Source: Candidatus Thiomargarita nelsonii (GTDB lineage Bacteria > Pseudomonadota > Gammaproteobacteria > Beggiatoales > Beggiatoaceae). Taken from it: DNA of 50,436 nucleotides. Positions 7,837 to 17,207 of this stretch are shown piece after piece. The notes under the pieces are model-generated. The model worked only from the letters and a program-made list of their open reading frames with translations. It did not search any database and was not told where the DNA came from. The translations under genes were made by a program, and so were the position numbers. The stretch covers positions 1-50,436 of the forward strand of contig JSZA02000039.1 of the NCBI GenBank assembly GCA_000785145.2. Reading direction: 5' to 3'. Positions within the stretch are counted from its first letter, which is position 1. The number at the start of each line of letters is the position of its first letter.

Positions 7837-10800
7837 ATGAACAGATTCGACACCAGAAAGCTCATCTTACTCTTTATCCTGACAGGGACAATCCTAGTGA
7901 ATTGTTCTCAAATGAATCAAGAAGCCCAATACCAAAGCACTCAGTATCAAATGAGTCAACCCCAAAAGACTAAGCAGCAACAAGTGCCCTTGCTTAAAAA
8001 GGGATTAGTTGTCAAATACAACCAAAATGGCCTTGCGTCCCTGACATACAACAACCATGAATATTATGGGGGAGAAGCTACCTTTAACCATGCTATTTAT
8101 GCGGATTATCAGGCAACAGACGGCTCAACTTTTAGAATAGGTGGTCCCTATCCCCAAAATAAAGTCGGATATGGCAATGACATTACCCGTACTTATGAAA
8201 ACGGCATATCCATTCGCACCCAATACGCAGTAGAAAAAGAGGATGAATTACAACTCACTTTGACGATCAGCAATCCCAACGATAAGCCTATTGTGAACCT
8301 TCCAATCAAACCATTTAAACTCCTTTTATCGGGACGTCCAGGCGGCACAACACCTTGGCATTGGCAAAAAGGCTTTAGTATCAGAGGCGGCCATAATGTC
8401 CAAGAAAAGCCGCCTATTATTGGAATTGAAACGGAAAAAGCAGTCATAGTGTTCACCAATCAGCAAATCTCACCGCCAGAAATTCTTCAAATCAATCCAG
8501 AACTCAATCAAGTTAAAAGCGGATTAACAAAAGCATTACTCACTATTGGAATCCACAAAAAAGCACCGCTATTGTCAGGAGAAACCCGCAAAATGAGCTA
8601 TCGTATTCAATTTGCGCCGCCTGGCAGTGATTATATTGAACTAGGCTCAAAAACCTACAAAGACTGGCAAATCAAACACCCCAAAACCTTTAAATGGCCA
8701 GATCGACGCCCGATTGGCACTGAATTTCTCTGTCGCTCAGGACAACTTTATAACTGGCCACATAATCCGCGTGGATGGTTTAATGATCCTGACTTATATA
8801 TCGTTAATGACGCAGGAAAAGTCACAGAAGCAGGAAAAGCAGAGTTTAAAAAGCGTCTTTTTGAACGCGCGGATCGAATTATTGCTAACTTACAGGAAGT
8901 GAATGCACAAGCTATCATCATTTGGGACATCGAAGGACAACAAGCCCCTCATCCTATCAGCTATGTAGGCGATCCCAGAATTATTGGACAAACGGCACCT
9001 GAAATGGATGCCATTGCCGACGAATATATCCAAAAATTCAAGGAGGCTGGATTTCAAATTGGACTCACCCTTGGTGCGCCAAGCTATATTTTGGACAATA
9101 AATTCCACTGGAAAGCCACCCGGAAACTGAAATCAGATAAAGAAACGGTTGCCGAGTTGGCTGATAAAATCGCATACGCCAAAAAACGATGGGGCGTCAA
9201 ACTTTATTATCTTGATGCTTGGGAAGTCAATGCAAACGTCTCGGCGGTTGATATACAGGCACTTCATGACATCCACCCTGATGTTATGGTCATCCCTGAA
9301 TGGGAAAACTACCAATGGTGGGCATACAGCGCACCCTATCGCACCCGAAATCTCTCAGAAAGCGGGACACCGTCTGATGTACGTGCCGCCTTTCCAGACG
9401 CTTTTTCTGTCAACCAGTTTCATGGCATTTATGAAGAACAATCAATATTTTACGATTGGATTTTAGAGGAAGTCGAACGCGGTGATATTATACTTTTTCA
9501 TTCATGGTATGACAGTTCTCATAAACATGGCACAAAACATCTTTACGATGAAGTCAAATACCGCAAACAGCGTAATCCTAAGTATGTTGATGCTGAACTG
9601 AACACTTTGCTGAAATTGGCTGAAAGTGCTAAACCGGCAGAACGCTATCAAGCGGCTGAAGAACTCGGGAAAAAAAGTGGAGTGCGTGAAGCCGTCAATA
9701 TGTGCATTGATATGATTGATGATAGAGACTGGGTTGTCGCCAAACGCGCCATTGATGCTTTGGGACAATTGGCAGCGCCTATCACCATTCCTTATTTAAA
9801 AGCAAAAGCCCTTGAATTCACTGAAGGAGGCGATAGCCATTATTGGTATAAAAATCATGCTTATGTCGCTACTCAAGCCTTGGGTCAAATGGGCGCTATA
9901 CCTACTTTGCAGGAAATCATTAACACACGAGATATCCAAGTATCCAGAATACAATATGCTATCGAAGCACTTGGAAAAACGGGAAATAGTGCGGCTATCC
10001 CTATTCTTGTTAAACTGATGAACCTGCTCACTGATAGCGATACCAGTGAGATAAAAGTTTATGTCGCTAAGGCATTAAAAAAGCTACCATCAGATGAGTC
10101 TGCAATATCGGCGTTAATCAATGCCCTACAATTCAAACTCAAATTAGGTCAAAAAAATTGTAACGAAAGCTGTTTGCAGAACAAAAAAGATGCGATCAAA
10201 ATCGAATCTGCCAAAGCTTTAGCACAACAAGGTAAAGGCAATCCAAAGGCTATTAATGCTTTGATCGAGGCATATCAAGCCAATGACCGATTTAGTTCAA
10301 AATATTTTACTAATATGCAACCGGTTATTTCTGATGCACTTTGGAAAATGACAGGAGAATTTAAGCAGAATGCCACTGTTTCTGAATGGAGACAAATGGT
10401 TTTTCAAGCACCCCAAGTGCCATCCTTGACTTATTCTGAAGGCGGAAATAAAGAGATTACCTTCGCTTGGAGAGCAACGGGTGATTATTACACGGTAAAA
10501 TATGGAACATCTTCCGGCAATTATACTAAGACAATTGATAATGTGACCAGCTTGCCTTATACCATAAAAGGACTCGCACCAGGCACCGTTTATTATGTCG
10601 TGGTGCAAGCGCACGATGAGAACGGCGACAGTCAGCTTTCTGAAGAAAAAATGCTTATGACTTCGCTGTCAGGCCGTCCACCTTTAGGTGCCGCTTTTTG
10701 GTTTGATGCGGACGATTCGAGCAGCTTAACTATCGTCAAGGGCAAAGTCATTGAATGGCAGGATAAGAGCGGTAATCAAAATAATCTTAAACAAAGTGTA

Positions 10801-11322
10801 GAATCTCTCCAGCCTAAAATAGTTAAAAACGCATTAAATGGACATACTGTCATTCGTTTTGACCGTGATTTGTTGAGCACACCTGACCATCCTTCTCTGA
10901 ATTTTTCAGAAGCGACGATGTATGCGGTGATCAAGGCGACTGCTCTCAGTGGATGGACTGGTATTATTCGTAAAGGGCACAAAAGCAAAAATGCACAGTA
11001 CCTTTTGGTCGCCAACAAAGAAATGTTGATAGCAACCGTGGGAGAAGGGGCTTCGCAGATAAAGGCACCTTCGGGAGATTATGCCTTAATTTCTTGGAAT
11101 CGAGAAGGGATATTTTTGAATGGGGAACCCATGGGAGGGCTGCAACCTTTTCAAATTCCTCTCACGGGGGCAGATAATCTGGTCATGGGGCAAGGTTGGT
11201 ATAATGGCTTTTTTTCTGGAGACATAGCAGAAATAATCGTCTATCCCTATCCTTTAAATAAAGAGGATCAACAAAAAGTAGAAGATTATTTGAGTGAGAA
11301 ATGGTTGGATCATGAACGCTAA
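7837..11322 (+). CDS. Large modular lipoprotein with glycosidase-like domain, HEAT repeats, Fn3 and LamG-like domains
   Basis: The 1161-aa product has a type II signal peptide with lipobox ILVNC (Cys23). Residues about 50-290 look like a beta-rich domain. Residues about 300-580 look like a TIM-barrel hydrolase (WFNDPDLY, IIWDIEGQ with Asp364/Glu366, LYYLDAWE, VIPEWENYQWW). Residues about 590-860 are HEAT/PBS-type repeats with phrases such as AIDALGQLAAP and AIEALGKTGNSAA. Residues about 865-940 are an Fn3 domain (LAPGTVYYVVVQA), and 948-1160 form a LamG-like carbohydrate-binding fold (FWFDADDSSS, AEIIVYPYPL). It is probably an outer-membrane-attached polysaccharide-acting enzyme. The substrate is unknown. 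Its ribosome site is TTGGAG. nth begins 11 bases before its stop. Confidence 0.75.
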   Translation: MNRFDTRKLILLFILTGTILVNCSQMNQEAQYQSTQYQMSQPQKTKQQQVPLLKKGLVVKYNQNGLASLTYNNHEYYGGEATFNHAIYADYQATDGSTFRIGGPYPQNKVGYGNDITRTYENGISIRTQYAVEKEDELQLTLTISNPNDKPIVNLPIKPFKLLLSGRPGGTTPWHWQKGFSIRGGHNVQEKPPIIGIETEKAVIVFTNQQISPPEILQINPELNQVKSGLTKALLTIGIHKKAPLLSGETRKMSYRIQFAPPGSDYIELGSKTYKDWQIKHPKTFKWPDRRPIGTEFLCRSGQLYNWPHNPRGWFNDPDLYIVNDAGKVTEAGKAEFKKRLFERADRIIANLQEVNAQAIIIWDIEGQQAPHPISYVGDPRIIGQTAPEMDAIADEYIQKFKEAGFQIGLTLGAPSYILDNKFHWKATRKLKSDKETVAELADKIAYAKKRWGVKLYYLDAWEVNANVSAVDIQALHDIHPDVMVIPEWENYQWWAYSAPYRTRNLSESGTPSDVRAAFPDAFSVNQFHGIYEEQSIFYDWILEEVERGDIILFHSWYDSSHKHGTKHLYDEVKYRKQRNPKYVDAELNTLLKLAESAKPAERYQAAEELGKKSGVREAVNMCIDMIDDRDWVVAKRAIDALGQLAAPITIPYLKAKALEFTEGGDSHYWYKNHAYVATQALGQMGAIPTLQEIINTRDIQVSRIQYAIEALGKTGNSAAIPILVKLMNLLTDSDTSEIKVYVAKALKKLPSDESAISALINALQFKLKLGQKNCNESCLQNKKDAIKIESAKALAQQGKGNPKAINALIEAYQANDRFSSKYFTNMQPVISDALWKMTGEFKQNATVSEWRQMVFQAPQVPSLTYSEGGNKEITFAWRATGDYYTVKYGTSSGNYTKTIDNVTSLPYTIKGLAPGTVYYVVVQAHDENGDSQLSEEKMLMTSLSGRPPLGAAFWFDADDSSSLTIVKGKVIEWQDKSGNQNNLKQSVESLQPKIVKNALNGHTVIRFDRDLLSTPDHPSLNFSEATMYAVIKATALSGWTGIIRKGHKSKNAQYLLVANKEMLIATVGEGASQIKAPSGDYALISWNREGIFLNGEPMGGLQPFQIPLTGADNLVMGQGWYNGFFSGDIAEIIVYPYPLNKEDQQKVEDYLSEKWLDHER

Positions 11323-11929
11323 ACAACGCCAGACTTTTTTTAGCCGCCTACAAGCGCAAAATCCGCACCCAACAACAGAACTCAATTACAGCAGCCACTT
11401 TGAATTATTGATAGCTGTCATGCTTTCTGCCCAAGCGACAGATAAAAGCGTGAATAAAGCCACTCTGCCATTATTCAAAGTGGCTAACACCGCTCAGACG
11501 ATTTTGGCTTTGGGCGAAGACGGGCTGCGAGAATATATCAAAACCATCGGCTTGTTTAATGTCAAAGCTCGCAATATTATTAAAACTTGTCAGATACTCA
11601 TTCAACAACATAACGGAGAAGTGCCGAGCGAACGTCAGAGTTTGGAAGCCTTGCCGGGGGTGGGACGAAAAACAGCGAATGTGATTTTAAACACGGCTTT
11701 TGGTGAGCCGACTATCGCCGTTGATACGCATATTTTTCGAGTGTCTAATCGGACAGGCTTGGCACCGGGCAAAACGGTAGGAGTTGTCGAAAAGCAATTG
11801 TTAAGTCGCGTTCCTAAAAAATATCAAAAAGAGGCACATCATTGGTTGATTTTGCTTGGGCGTTATACCTGCGTTGCTCGCAAGCCTAAGTGTCAACAAT
11901 GTGTGGTTGCAGATTTATGTGAAAGTTAG
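11312..11929 (+). CDS. nth: Endonuclease III
   Basis: This is a base-excision repair DNA glycosylase/AP lyase for oxidised pyrimidines. The 205-aa product has the helix-hairpin-helix LEALPGVGRKTANV with the catalytic Lys and the Asp in AVDTHIFRV. It also has a C-terminal [4Fe-4S] site with spacing C-x6-C-x2-C-x5-C in CVARKPKCQQCVVADLC. The ATG at 11312 gives the usual start MNAKQR and overlaps the end of the lipoprotein gene by 11 bases. Confidence 0.96.
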   Translation: MNAKQRQTFFSRLQAQNPHPTTELNYSSHFELLIAVMLSAQATDKSVNKATLPLFKVANTAQTILALGEDGLREYIKTIGLFNVKARNIIKTCQILIQQHNGEVPSERQSLEALPGVGRKTANVILNTAFGEPTIAVDTHIFRVSNRTGLAPGKTVGVVEKQLLSRVPKKYQKEAHHWLILLGRYTCVARKPKCQQCVVADLCES

Positions 11930-11930
11930 T

Positions 11931-11969
11931 TGTTTCGGGAATGAGGGACGATTTCCCGAAACTATTTAG
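11931..11969. repeat. Family C hairpin, left copy of an identical pair
   Basis: The arms GTTTCGGGA and TTCCCGAAAC form a hairpin, followed by TATTTAG. An identical 39-base copy in the same orientation lies at 12339-12377. The stop codon of the small minus-strand gene is inside this copy. A larger family C member lies inside 21411-21630. Confidence 0.85.
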
Positions 11970-12258
11970 ACAGTACCAAATGCATCAAGCAAAATACCTT
12001 ATCAAATTCCGATGGTGCTGAAACAACCCTATAATCATCTAAGATAGTTTCTTCTGTTTCTACATTCACTATTTCAATTTGACATTCCCCTGTGTTCCAC
12101 ATAACAATGCGTCCCACATAGTCGTCCGAATCCATATCAACACAGAGACTCGGTTTGTTAATGTCAGTTGGAGAATGTGAAACGGCTATGGTGAATCCTT
12201 GCTGACGTAAAAATGATTCTTTTTCAGTCAACCATTTTTCAAATTCTTTAAGCATCAT
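11962..12258 (-). CDS. Small protein, possibly TriTu-type immunity protein
   Basis: This 98-aa protein begins MMLKEFEKWLTEKE and has the pattern DSDDYVGRIVMWNTGECQIE. It resembles small polymorphic-toxin immunity proteins of the TriTu type, in which a WxxG-type motif follows an IGR/VGR strand. The resemblance is only by eye. The start has a GGGGA ribosome site. The gene lies on a 369-base segment framed by two identical 39-bp direct repeats, and its last codons are in the repeat. No cognate toxin is nearby. Confidence 0.6.
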   Translation of the reverse strand: MMLKEFEKWLTEKESFLRQQGFTIAVSHSPTDINKPSLCVDMDSDDYVGRIVMWNTGECQIEIVNVETEETILDDYRVVSAPSEFDKVFCLMHLVLSK

Positions 12259-12295
12259 TTTATCCCCGTTTAGTTAAACTAAGTGCTTGCTCAAG

Positions 12296-12324
12296 AAATC
12301 CTATTTTTTAAAAAAATAGGATTT
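12296..12324. repeat. Palindromic repeat B
   Basis: The arms AAATCCTATTTTTT and AAAAAATAGGATTT form an AT-rich hairpin upstream of the small minus-strand gene and downstream of speE. It could terminate speE transcription, since it is followed by T's on the minus strand. Confidence 0.7.
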
Positions 12325-12338
12325 CTCTCTTTATTATT

Positions 12339-12377
12339 GTTTCGGGAATGAGGGACGATTTCCCGAAACTATTTAGC
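12339..12377. repeat. Family C hairpin, right copy of an identical pair
   Basis: This is identical over 39 bases and in the same orientation as 11931-11969. It lies just downstream of the speE stop codon and could act as the speE terminator structure, although no T-run follows. Confidence 0.85.
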
Positions 12378-12382
12378 TTGTA

Positions 12383-13234
12383 TCAATCAGGCAACGCCTC
12401 GACTAAAAACTGAGGCAGCACAAAGCTGGCTTCTTGCATCTCAGGATTATAGTAGCGCGTCTCAAATGATCTATTATAGGCATCCTCTTCCCGAAATATC
12501 GTTAAATCGCCATTACCCGCGACTGTCGCTGTCCACCACCCCGACGGGTAAACGCAAAGCGGAAATTGCAAAGTGCGCGTATTCTCAAAACCGGCTTCAC
12601 GCATAGCCTCGTGCATGGATTGTAGCAGCGGCAAATGCAAAAGTGGCGATTCACTTTGTTGTACTAACAATCCCTCTGGCGTCAACACGCGCCGACAATC
12701 TCGGTAAAAGTTCTCCGTAAATAAACCTTCTCCTGGTCCCAACGGATCCGTGCTATCAACAATGATAACATCAAGACTATTCTCTGGCGCGTTTGCCATC
12801 CATTTAATACCATCTTCAAAATAAAATTCAGCGCGTGGATCATCGTTGGATTCGCAGAGCATGGGAAAATATTGCTCTGAAAGGCGAGTGACGCGCTCAT
12901 CAATTTCAATTTGTAATACAGAGTCAATGTCTGGATGTTTTAAAACTTCCTGCAAAGTGCCACAGTCTCCGCCCCCAATAATGGCCACTTCGCGTGGAGC
13001 AGGGTGCATAAATAATACTGGATGAGACATCATTTCATGATAAATAAAATTATCGCGCTCCGTGAGCATGACGAGATCATCCAGCGTCATCAAGTTCCCA
13101 AATTCTGTCGTTTCATAAATGGCAATTTGCTGAAAATGCGTTTTTTCTTCATGTAATTTGCCTTTTAAGTGTAATGAAAAAGCACTCCCCTTGGGTGAAT
13201 CAATTTCTGTAAACCAGCTCGCGTCTAAACTCAT
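12383..13234 (-). CDS. speE: Polyamine aminopropyltransferase (spermidine synthase)
   Basis: SpeE transfers the aminopropyl group from decarboxylated SAM to putrescine. The 283-aa product starts MSLDASWFTEID, the normal family N-terminus. It has the decarboxy-SAM loop IIGGGDCGT, the acidic QIEIDERV and the catalytic-site DSTDPLGPGEGLF. The frame is open further upstream to 13402, but that extension runs through a repeat A copy and is not family-like, so the ATG at 13234 is preferred. Upstream lies an unknown gene and then glgB, all on the minus strand. Confidence 0.95.
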   Translation of the reverse strand: MSLDASWFTEIDSPKGSAFSLHLKGKLHEEKTHFQQIAIYETTEFGNLMTLDDLVMLTERDNFIYHEMMSHPVLFMHPAPREVAIIGGGDCGTLQEVLKHPDIDSVLQIEIDERVTRLSEQYFPMLCESNDDPRAEFYFEDGIKWMANAPENSLDVIIVDSTDPLGPGEGLFTENFYRDCRRVLTPEGLLVQQSESPLLHLPLLQSMHEAMREAGFENTRTLQFPLCVYPSGWWTATVAGNGDLTIFREEDAYNRSFETRYYNPEMQEASFVLPQFLVEALPD

Positions 13235-13263
13235 TGATTGAATCTCTGTTTTAATTTCGCCTT

Positions 13264-13290
13264 GTCCAAAGCTAAAGCTTTGGACTCCAA
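13264..13290. repeat. Palindromic repeat A
   Basis: The arms GTCCAAAGCT and AGCTTTGGAC surround AA, followed by TCCAA. The copy lies between speE and the unknown gene and supplies the last codons and stop of the latter. Confidence 0.8.
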
Positions 13291-13565
13291 TATCCGCTAC
13301 AAATGTTTTGACGGCGATACTGGATAACGGCTGCCTTAATAATGTGCATCGCCTCTTTATGCGCCTGTTGCCTATCGTCAAAATCAAAAGCCAATCGTTC
13401 ATCGCTTAAGCATTTCGCTAACAGAAATGAAACGACTTCAACCGCCATCGACTCTTTGGCAATTTTATCAATATTGAGGCCCGCCATTTGTGTTCTCAGA
13501 GAACTGATAGCCTCTTCAACGGCTCCCTCTAGCTTATCGGCAGCTTCTTGGTAGTCTTTTTGCAT
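13272..13565 (-). CDS. Hypothetical protein
   Basis: This 97-aa, mostly helical, acidic and alanine-rich protein ([23 protein letters not shown]) was not recognised. Its start overlaps the end of glgB by 37 bases, which suggests translational coupling. The last residues, SPKL, and the stop codon come from repeat A. The natural C-terminus has probably been replaced by the repeat insertion. The body of the protein has the composition of a real gene. Confidence 0.6.
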   Translation of the reverse strand: MQKDYQEAADKLEGAVEEAISSLRTQMAGLNIDKIAKESMAVEVVSFLLAKCLSDERLAFDFDDRQQAHKEAMHIIKAAVIQYRRQNICSGYWSPKL

Positions 13566-15763
13566 GGCTTGGTTTCCTTAATCACCTCAACTTTTTCTTC
13601 CACCTGTTTGAGGATAATACCCGCTAAGGGCGGCAAAGTAATAGAAATGGAATGGTCTCTCTCCATCCAAGGTTTATCTTCCGCTTTCAACAGCATTGCC
13701 CCATTGCCCACATTACTGCCACCATAACAGGCAGCATCAGAATTGAGAATTTCTTGGTAAAGGCCAGATTTTGGGACACCAATCCGATAATCATAACGGG
13801 GTACGGGCGTGAAATTGACCGCGACAATGAGCATCTCCTCATCACTCTTGCGTAGGAAAATCAGCACAGAATTATCGGCATCCCGGCAATCAATCCATTC
13901 AAAGCCCCGCCATTCAAATTCATATTGATACAAGGCTTTATCTTTATGATAAAGATTATTTAAATCTTTCACCAGCCCTTGTAATCCTTTATGAAATTCA
14001 TATTCAAGCACATACCAATCTAAGGTATTGGCACTATTCCATTCAAGCCCTTGAGCAAATTCAGTGCCCATAAAGAGCAATTTTTTGCCCGGATGCGTAA
14101 ACATATAAGTATAAAGTAGGCGCAAATTGGCAAATCGTTGCCACTCATCCCCGGGCATTTTGTTGACCATAGAACCCTTACCATGCACCACTTCATCATG
14201 CGAAAAGGGTAGTAAGAAATTTTCCTCAAATGCATATAACATGCTAAAGGTGAGCTTATCGTGATGATATTTGCGATAAACCGCCTCTTTGGACATATAA
14301 CTCAAGCTATCATTCATCCAACCCATATTCCATTTGAGGCTAAAACCTAATCCGCCAACCTCGATGGGACGGGTGACTTGAGGCCAAGAGGTTGATTCTT
14401 CTGCCATAATCAATACGCCCGGATATTCCCCATGCGCGACCGTATTGAGTTCTCGCATAAATTCAATCGCTTCGAGGTTTTCACGTCCGCCGAATTCGTT
14501 AGGAATCCAGTCTTCGCGGGAATAATCTAAATAAAGCATAGAGGCAACGGCATCCACTCGTAAACCGTCAAGGTGCATTTCTTCTAGCCAATAGAAGGCA
14601 CTGGAAAGTAAAAAGTTTTTCACTTCATAGCGACTGTAATTATAAATCAGTGTTGACCAGTCTAAATGTTCACCTTTGCGGGGATCTTCGTGTTCATAGA
14701 GGGGAGTGCCATCAAAACGGCCTAAGCCATGAGCATCTTTGGGAAAATGGGCAGGCACCCAGTCTAAAAATACGCCAATATTGTGTTGATGACAATAATC
14801 CACAAAATAGCGGAAATCTTCAGGCGTACCATAGCGGCTGGTGGGGGCATAATAGCCAGTGGTTTGATAACCCCAAGAGCCATCAAAAGGATGTTCGGTG
14901 ATAGGTAATAATTCAATATGGCTAAAGCCCATCTCGGTGACATAATCGACCAAGCGTTTCGCTAATTCGCGGTAATTGAGAAATTCGCCTTCTGGTCCGC
15001 GTTGCCAAGAGCCTAAGTGTAGTTCGTAAATGGACATTGGCGCGTGCTGCCAGTCCCACGTTTTGCGTTTATCCAGCCATTTTTTGTCATGCCAAATGTA
15101 AGGTTTTTTATCTATTACGATAGTGGCTGTTTGAGGGCGTATTTCAAATTGCTGTCCATAAGGATCAGTTTTGAGGGAAAGCTCACTGGTTTGTCGGTTG
15201 CGAATTTCAAACTTATATAAAGCCCCTGCCGCAACATTAGGAATGAATAATTCCCAAATGCCGTTACTGCCGTGTGTTCGCATTGGGTGGGCGCGTCCAT
15301 CCCAGCGGTTAAAATCCCCCACGACACTGACACGCTCCGCATTGGGTGCCCAGACGGCAAAGCGTACTCCCCCTATACCCTCGGCTTCATGGATATGTGA
15401 GCCTAAAAATCGGTAAGCGTGCCAATGTTTGCCCTCACTAAATAAGTGCATGTCAAAATCAGACAATTGGGCAGGAAAACAGTAGGGATCATGGGTAATG
15501 TGTGTACGATGCTCTTTATCGCGCCAAATGAGGCGATAGCGATCTGGGATTTTATGCTTGCCCTGCCATTCAAAGAGATCAGTACCCTCTATCCGCCGCA
15601 TGGACAAGTTACCTTCTGCAATGGTGACTTGTTCCGCATAAGGGATATAGACACGTACCAAGGTTTGCCCTCTAACCGTGTGTTTGCCAAGTACTGAAAA
15701 GGGGTCATGGTGACAGGCATCAACGATTTTTTGTAGATCAGTATCAAGTTTTGGGATTTTCAT
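13529..15763 (-). CDS. glgB: 1,4-alpha-glucan branching enzyme GlgB
   Basis: GlgB makes alpha-1,6 branches in glycogen. The 744-aa product has an N-terminal CBM48-type region (about residues 25-230, with [19 protein letters not shown]). The GH13 barrel follows, with nucleophile Asp404 in [12 protein letters not shown] and acid/base Glu455 in MAEESTSWP, and [14 protein letters not shown] is the last conserved region. A lysine-rich tail of about 25 residues ([12 protein letters not shown]) extends past the usual C-terminus and overlaps the next gene. No other glycogen genes are in the window. Confidence 0.97.
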   Translation of the reverse strand: MKIPKLDTDLQKIVDACHHDPFSVLGKHTVRGQTLVRVYIPYAEQVTIAEGNLSMRRIEGTDLFEWQGKHKIPDRYRLIWRDKEHRTHITHDPYCFPAQLSDFDMHLFSEGKHWHAYRFLGSHIHEAEGIGGVRFAVWAPNAERVSVVGDFNRWDGRAHPMRTHGSNGIWELFIPNVAAGALYKFEIRNRQTSELSLKTDPYGQQFEIRPQTATIVIDKKPYIWHDKKWLDKRKTWDWQHAPMSIYELHLGSWQRGPEGEFLNYRELAKRLVDYVTEMGFSHIELLPITEHPFDGSWGYQTTGYYAPTSRYGTPEDFRYFVDYCHQHNIGVFLDWVPAHFPKDAHGLGRFDGTPLYEHEDPRKGEHLDWSTLIYNYSRYEVKNFLLSSAFYWLEEMHLDGLRVDAVASMLYLDYSREDWIPNEFGGRENLEAIEFMRELNTVAHGEYPGVLIMAEESTSWPQVTRPIEVGGLGFSLKWNMGWMNDSLSYMSKEAVYRKYHHDKLTFSMLYAFEENFLLPFSHDEVVHGKGSMVNKMPGDEWQRFANLRLLYTYMFTHPGKKLLFMGTEFAQGLEWNSANTLDWYVLEYEFHKGLQGLVKDLNNLYHKDKALYQYEFEWRGFEWIDCRDADNSVLIFLRKSDEEMLIVAVNFTPVPRYDYRIGVPKSGLYQEILNSDAACYGGSNVGNGAMLLKAEDKPWMERDHSISITLPPLAGIILKQVEEKVEVIKETKPCKKTTKKLPIS

Positions 15764-15961
15764 GGATTTTCTCTTGTCTAATTATGCAAGGTACACGTAT
15801 TTTTGCTATTCTAACATAACATTTTTTGAGATAGGATTGATTAGACTTGGGGATTTAGAAGATTTAAATAGAGGAGGGTTGTACAGCATCGCTCAGGCAA
15901 GGAGCCAGAAAATTCATAAGGGGGGTGGATGGGAGAGAAATACTGAGATAAAGATAAAATA

Positions 15962-16035
15962 TCGGAGCGGCGAGATTTGAACTCACGACCCCTACCGCCC
16001 CATGGTAGTGCGCTACCAGGCTGCGCCACGCTCCG
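15962..16035 (-). tRNA. tRNA-Pro (anticodon GGG)
   Basis: The reverse complement has acceptor arms CGGAGCG/CGCTCCG, an anticodon stem CTACC/GGTAG with loop ATGGGGC (anticodon GGG), and a T-loop TTCAAAT. The discriminator is A. Unlike the CGG tRNA at 179-257, no CCA is encoded. Confidence 0.92.
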
Positions 16036-16126
16036 ATGATTGATGGCTGCGTATTCTACATTATTATTTTGGAGATGTCACGCTTTTTTTGCATTAAATT
16101 TTTTTATGTTGACCAAAAAAATTTAA

Positions 16127-16154
16127 TTTTGGAGTCCAAAGCTTTAGCTTTGGG
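16127..16154. repeat. Palindromic repeat A
   Basis: The copy TTTTGGAGTCCAAAGC continues to AGCTTTGGG. It lies in a gene-free stretch (16036-16312) that also holds repeat B at 16197-16222 and another repeat A at 16278-16306. Confidence 0.8.
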
Positions 16155-16196
16155 CGAGTGAGTGCTAATCAGTGGTCAAAAAATGGCCACAAAAAA

Positions 16197-16222
16197 AATC
16201 CTATTTCTTGAAGAAATAGGAT
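16197..16222. repeat. Palindromic repeat B
   Basis: The arms AATCCTATTTC and GAAATAGGAT surround TTGAA, the same core as the copy at 1978-2010. Confidence 0.75.
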
Positions 16223-16277
16223 GCTTGATATCGGATAAATAAAAACCGATTGATTATTAATTTTTTTGATTTGTATA

Positions 16278-16306
16278 TTTTGGAGTCCAAAGCTTTAGCT
16301 TTGGAC
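16278..16306. repeat. Palindromic repeat A
   Basis: A full copy ends six bases before the stop codon of the minus-strand gene at 16313. It could form the 3' end structure of that transcript. Confidence 0.8.
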
Positions 16307-16312
16307 GTAGGT

Positions 16313-17023
16313 TTAATCAAGAGCCGTTTTAATAATACCTAAAATCTGATCAATTTGACTAATTAAATATTCGTCAAAATCAATATAAACGGTACCATTT
16401 TCTAACTTCAAAAATTTCCAGTTACTGCCCGTCGTAACAACACCCAATATATACTTTACTGGATAAGAGTGTTTATTATTAAAAATTTCAGAAGCAATCA
16501 TTTCTGCTGCACATTGAGCGTAGCCAGATTTGAGATTTTCATTCTTTGCCTCAACTATGCACATGACTGGAAATTCTAGGAATATCTGATCGGGGGATTG
16601 ACTCAAGATAAAATCACAGAAACCATTTAAGCCCTTTTTTTCATCAACATTAAACTCCAAACCAGAAAATAAGCTAATTTTTCGATCAAGGAGTTTTCTT
16701 ACTTCAACCAGAACCGGGGCAATAATTAATTCAGAACGGGCTTTTTCGGTATTAATATTTAATGCCAGAGAAAGGTTTTCATAGAGTATATTAGTCAGTA
16801 GTTCGCTTGCTTTAACCGTTTTGGTATTTTCAAATAATGAACCACCTGATTTGACATCAATACCAAGTTTACTTTTGATCTGATCGAATGTTTTAAAATC
16901 ACTATACGACAGGCCAAAAGTTTCTACCTTGAGTCTCAAAAACTCAAAGTCGGTCAATAAATCCCGCAATTTGGCTAGAAGAGTTGGCAAATTTTTTAAT
17001 GTATCAAGGTGTTTTTTATCCAT
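16313..17023 (-). CDS. PD-(D/E)XK nuclease-like protein
   Basis: This 236-aa protein has a helical N-terminal half and a C-terminal domain with the restriction-endonuclease-like signature: Asp137 in GFCDFIL and Glu158-x-Lys160 in CIVEAKNEN, followed by Gln170 in a helix. This layout is seen in many uncharacterised nuclease-fold proteins of cyanobacteria and large sulfur bacteria. Activity is not proven. The ATG at 17023 is preferred because a GGGA site lies 8 bases upstream; an ATG at 17053 would add ten residues. Repeat B copies and repeat A copies lie on both sides of the gene. Confidence 0.7.
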   Translation of the reverse strand: MDKKHLDTLKNLPTLLAKLRDLLTDFEFLRLKVETFGLSYSDFKTFDQIKSKLGIDVKSGGSLFENTKTVKASELLTNILYENLSLALNINTEKARSELIIAPVLVEVRKLLDRKISLFSGLEFNVDEKKGLNGFCDFILSQSPDQIFLEFPVMCIVEAKNENLKSGYAQCAAEMIASEIFNNKHSYPVKYILGVVTTGSNWKFLKLENGTVYIDFDEYLISQIDQILGIIKTALD

Positions 17024-17080
17024 GACGTTTTTCCCGTGGGCAACTGTGAACATCCTAAATGATATATTTTAACATTTATA

Positions 17081-17111
17081 GAAATCCTATTTCTTAAAGA
17101 AATAGGATTTC
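17081..17111. repeat. Palindromic repeat B
   Basis: The arms AAATCCTATTTC and AAATAGGATTTC surround TTAAAG, between two divergent genes. A terminator role is unlikely in this position. It behaves as a dispersed element. Confidence 0.75.
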
Positions 17112-17207
17112 TTTGATAGTTGAAAACTCATGGTAATCTTTGTTGTTTTGAATAAGGCAAGAGACTGCGTTATAATAATTTTACAAAACTTGAACATCGA
17201 GAAAAAA

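Noticed and set aside
13235..13402. N-terminal extension of speE
   Set aside because: It passes through repeat A and overlaps the unknown gene. SpeE normally starts at the ATG at 13234.
15841..16029. A 62-codon minus-strand frame
   Set aside because: It is read through the tRNA-Pro (GGG) gene, as the GRGREFKSRR type of translation shows, so it is a tRNA artefact.
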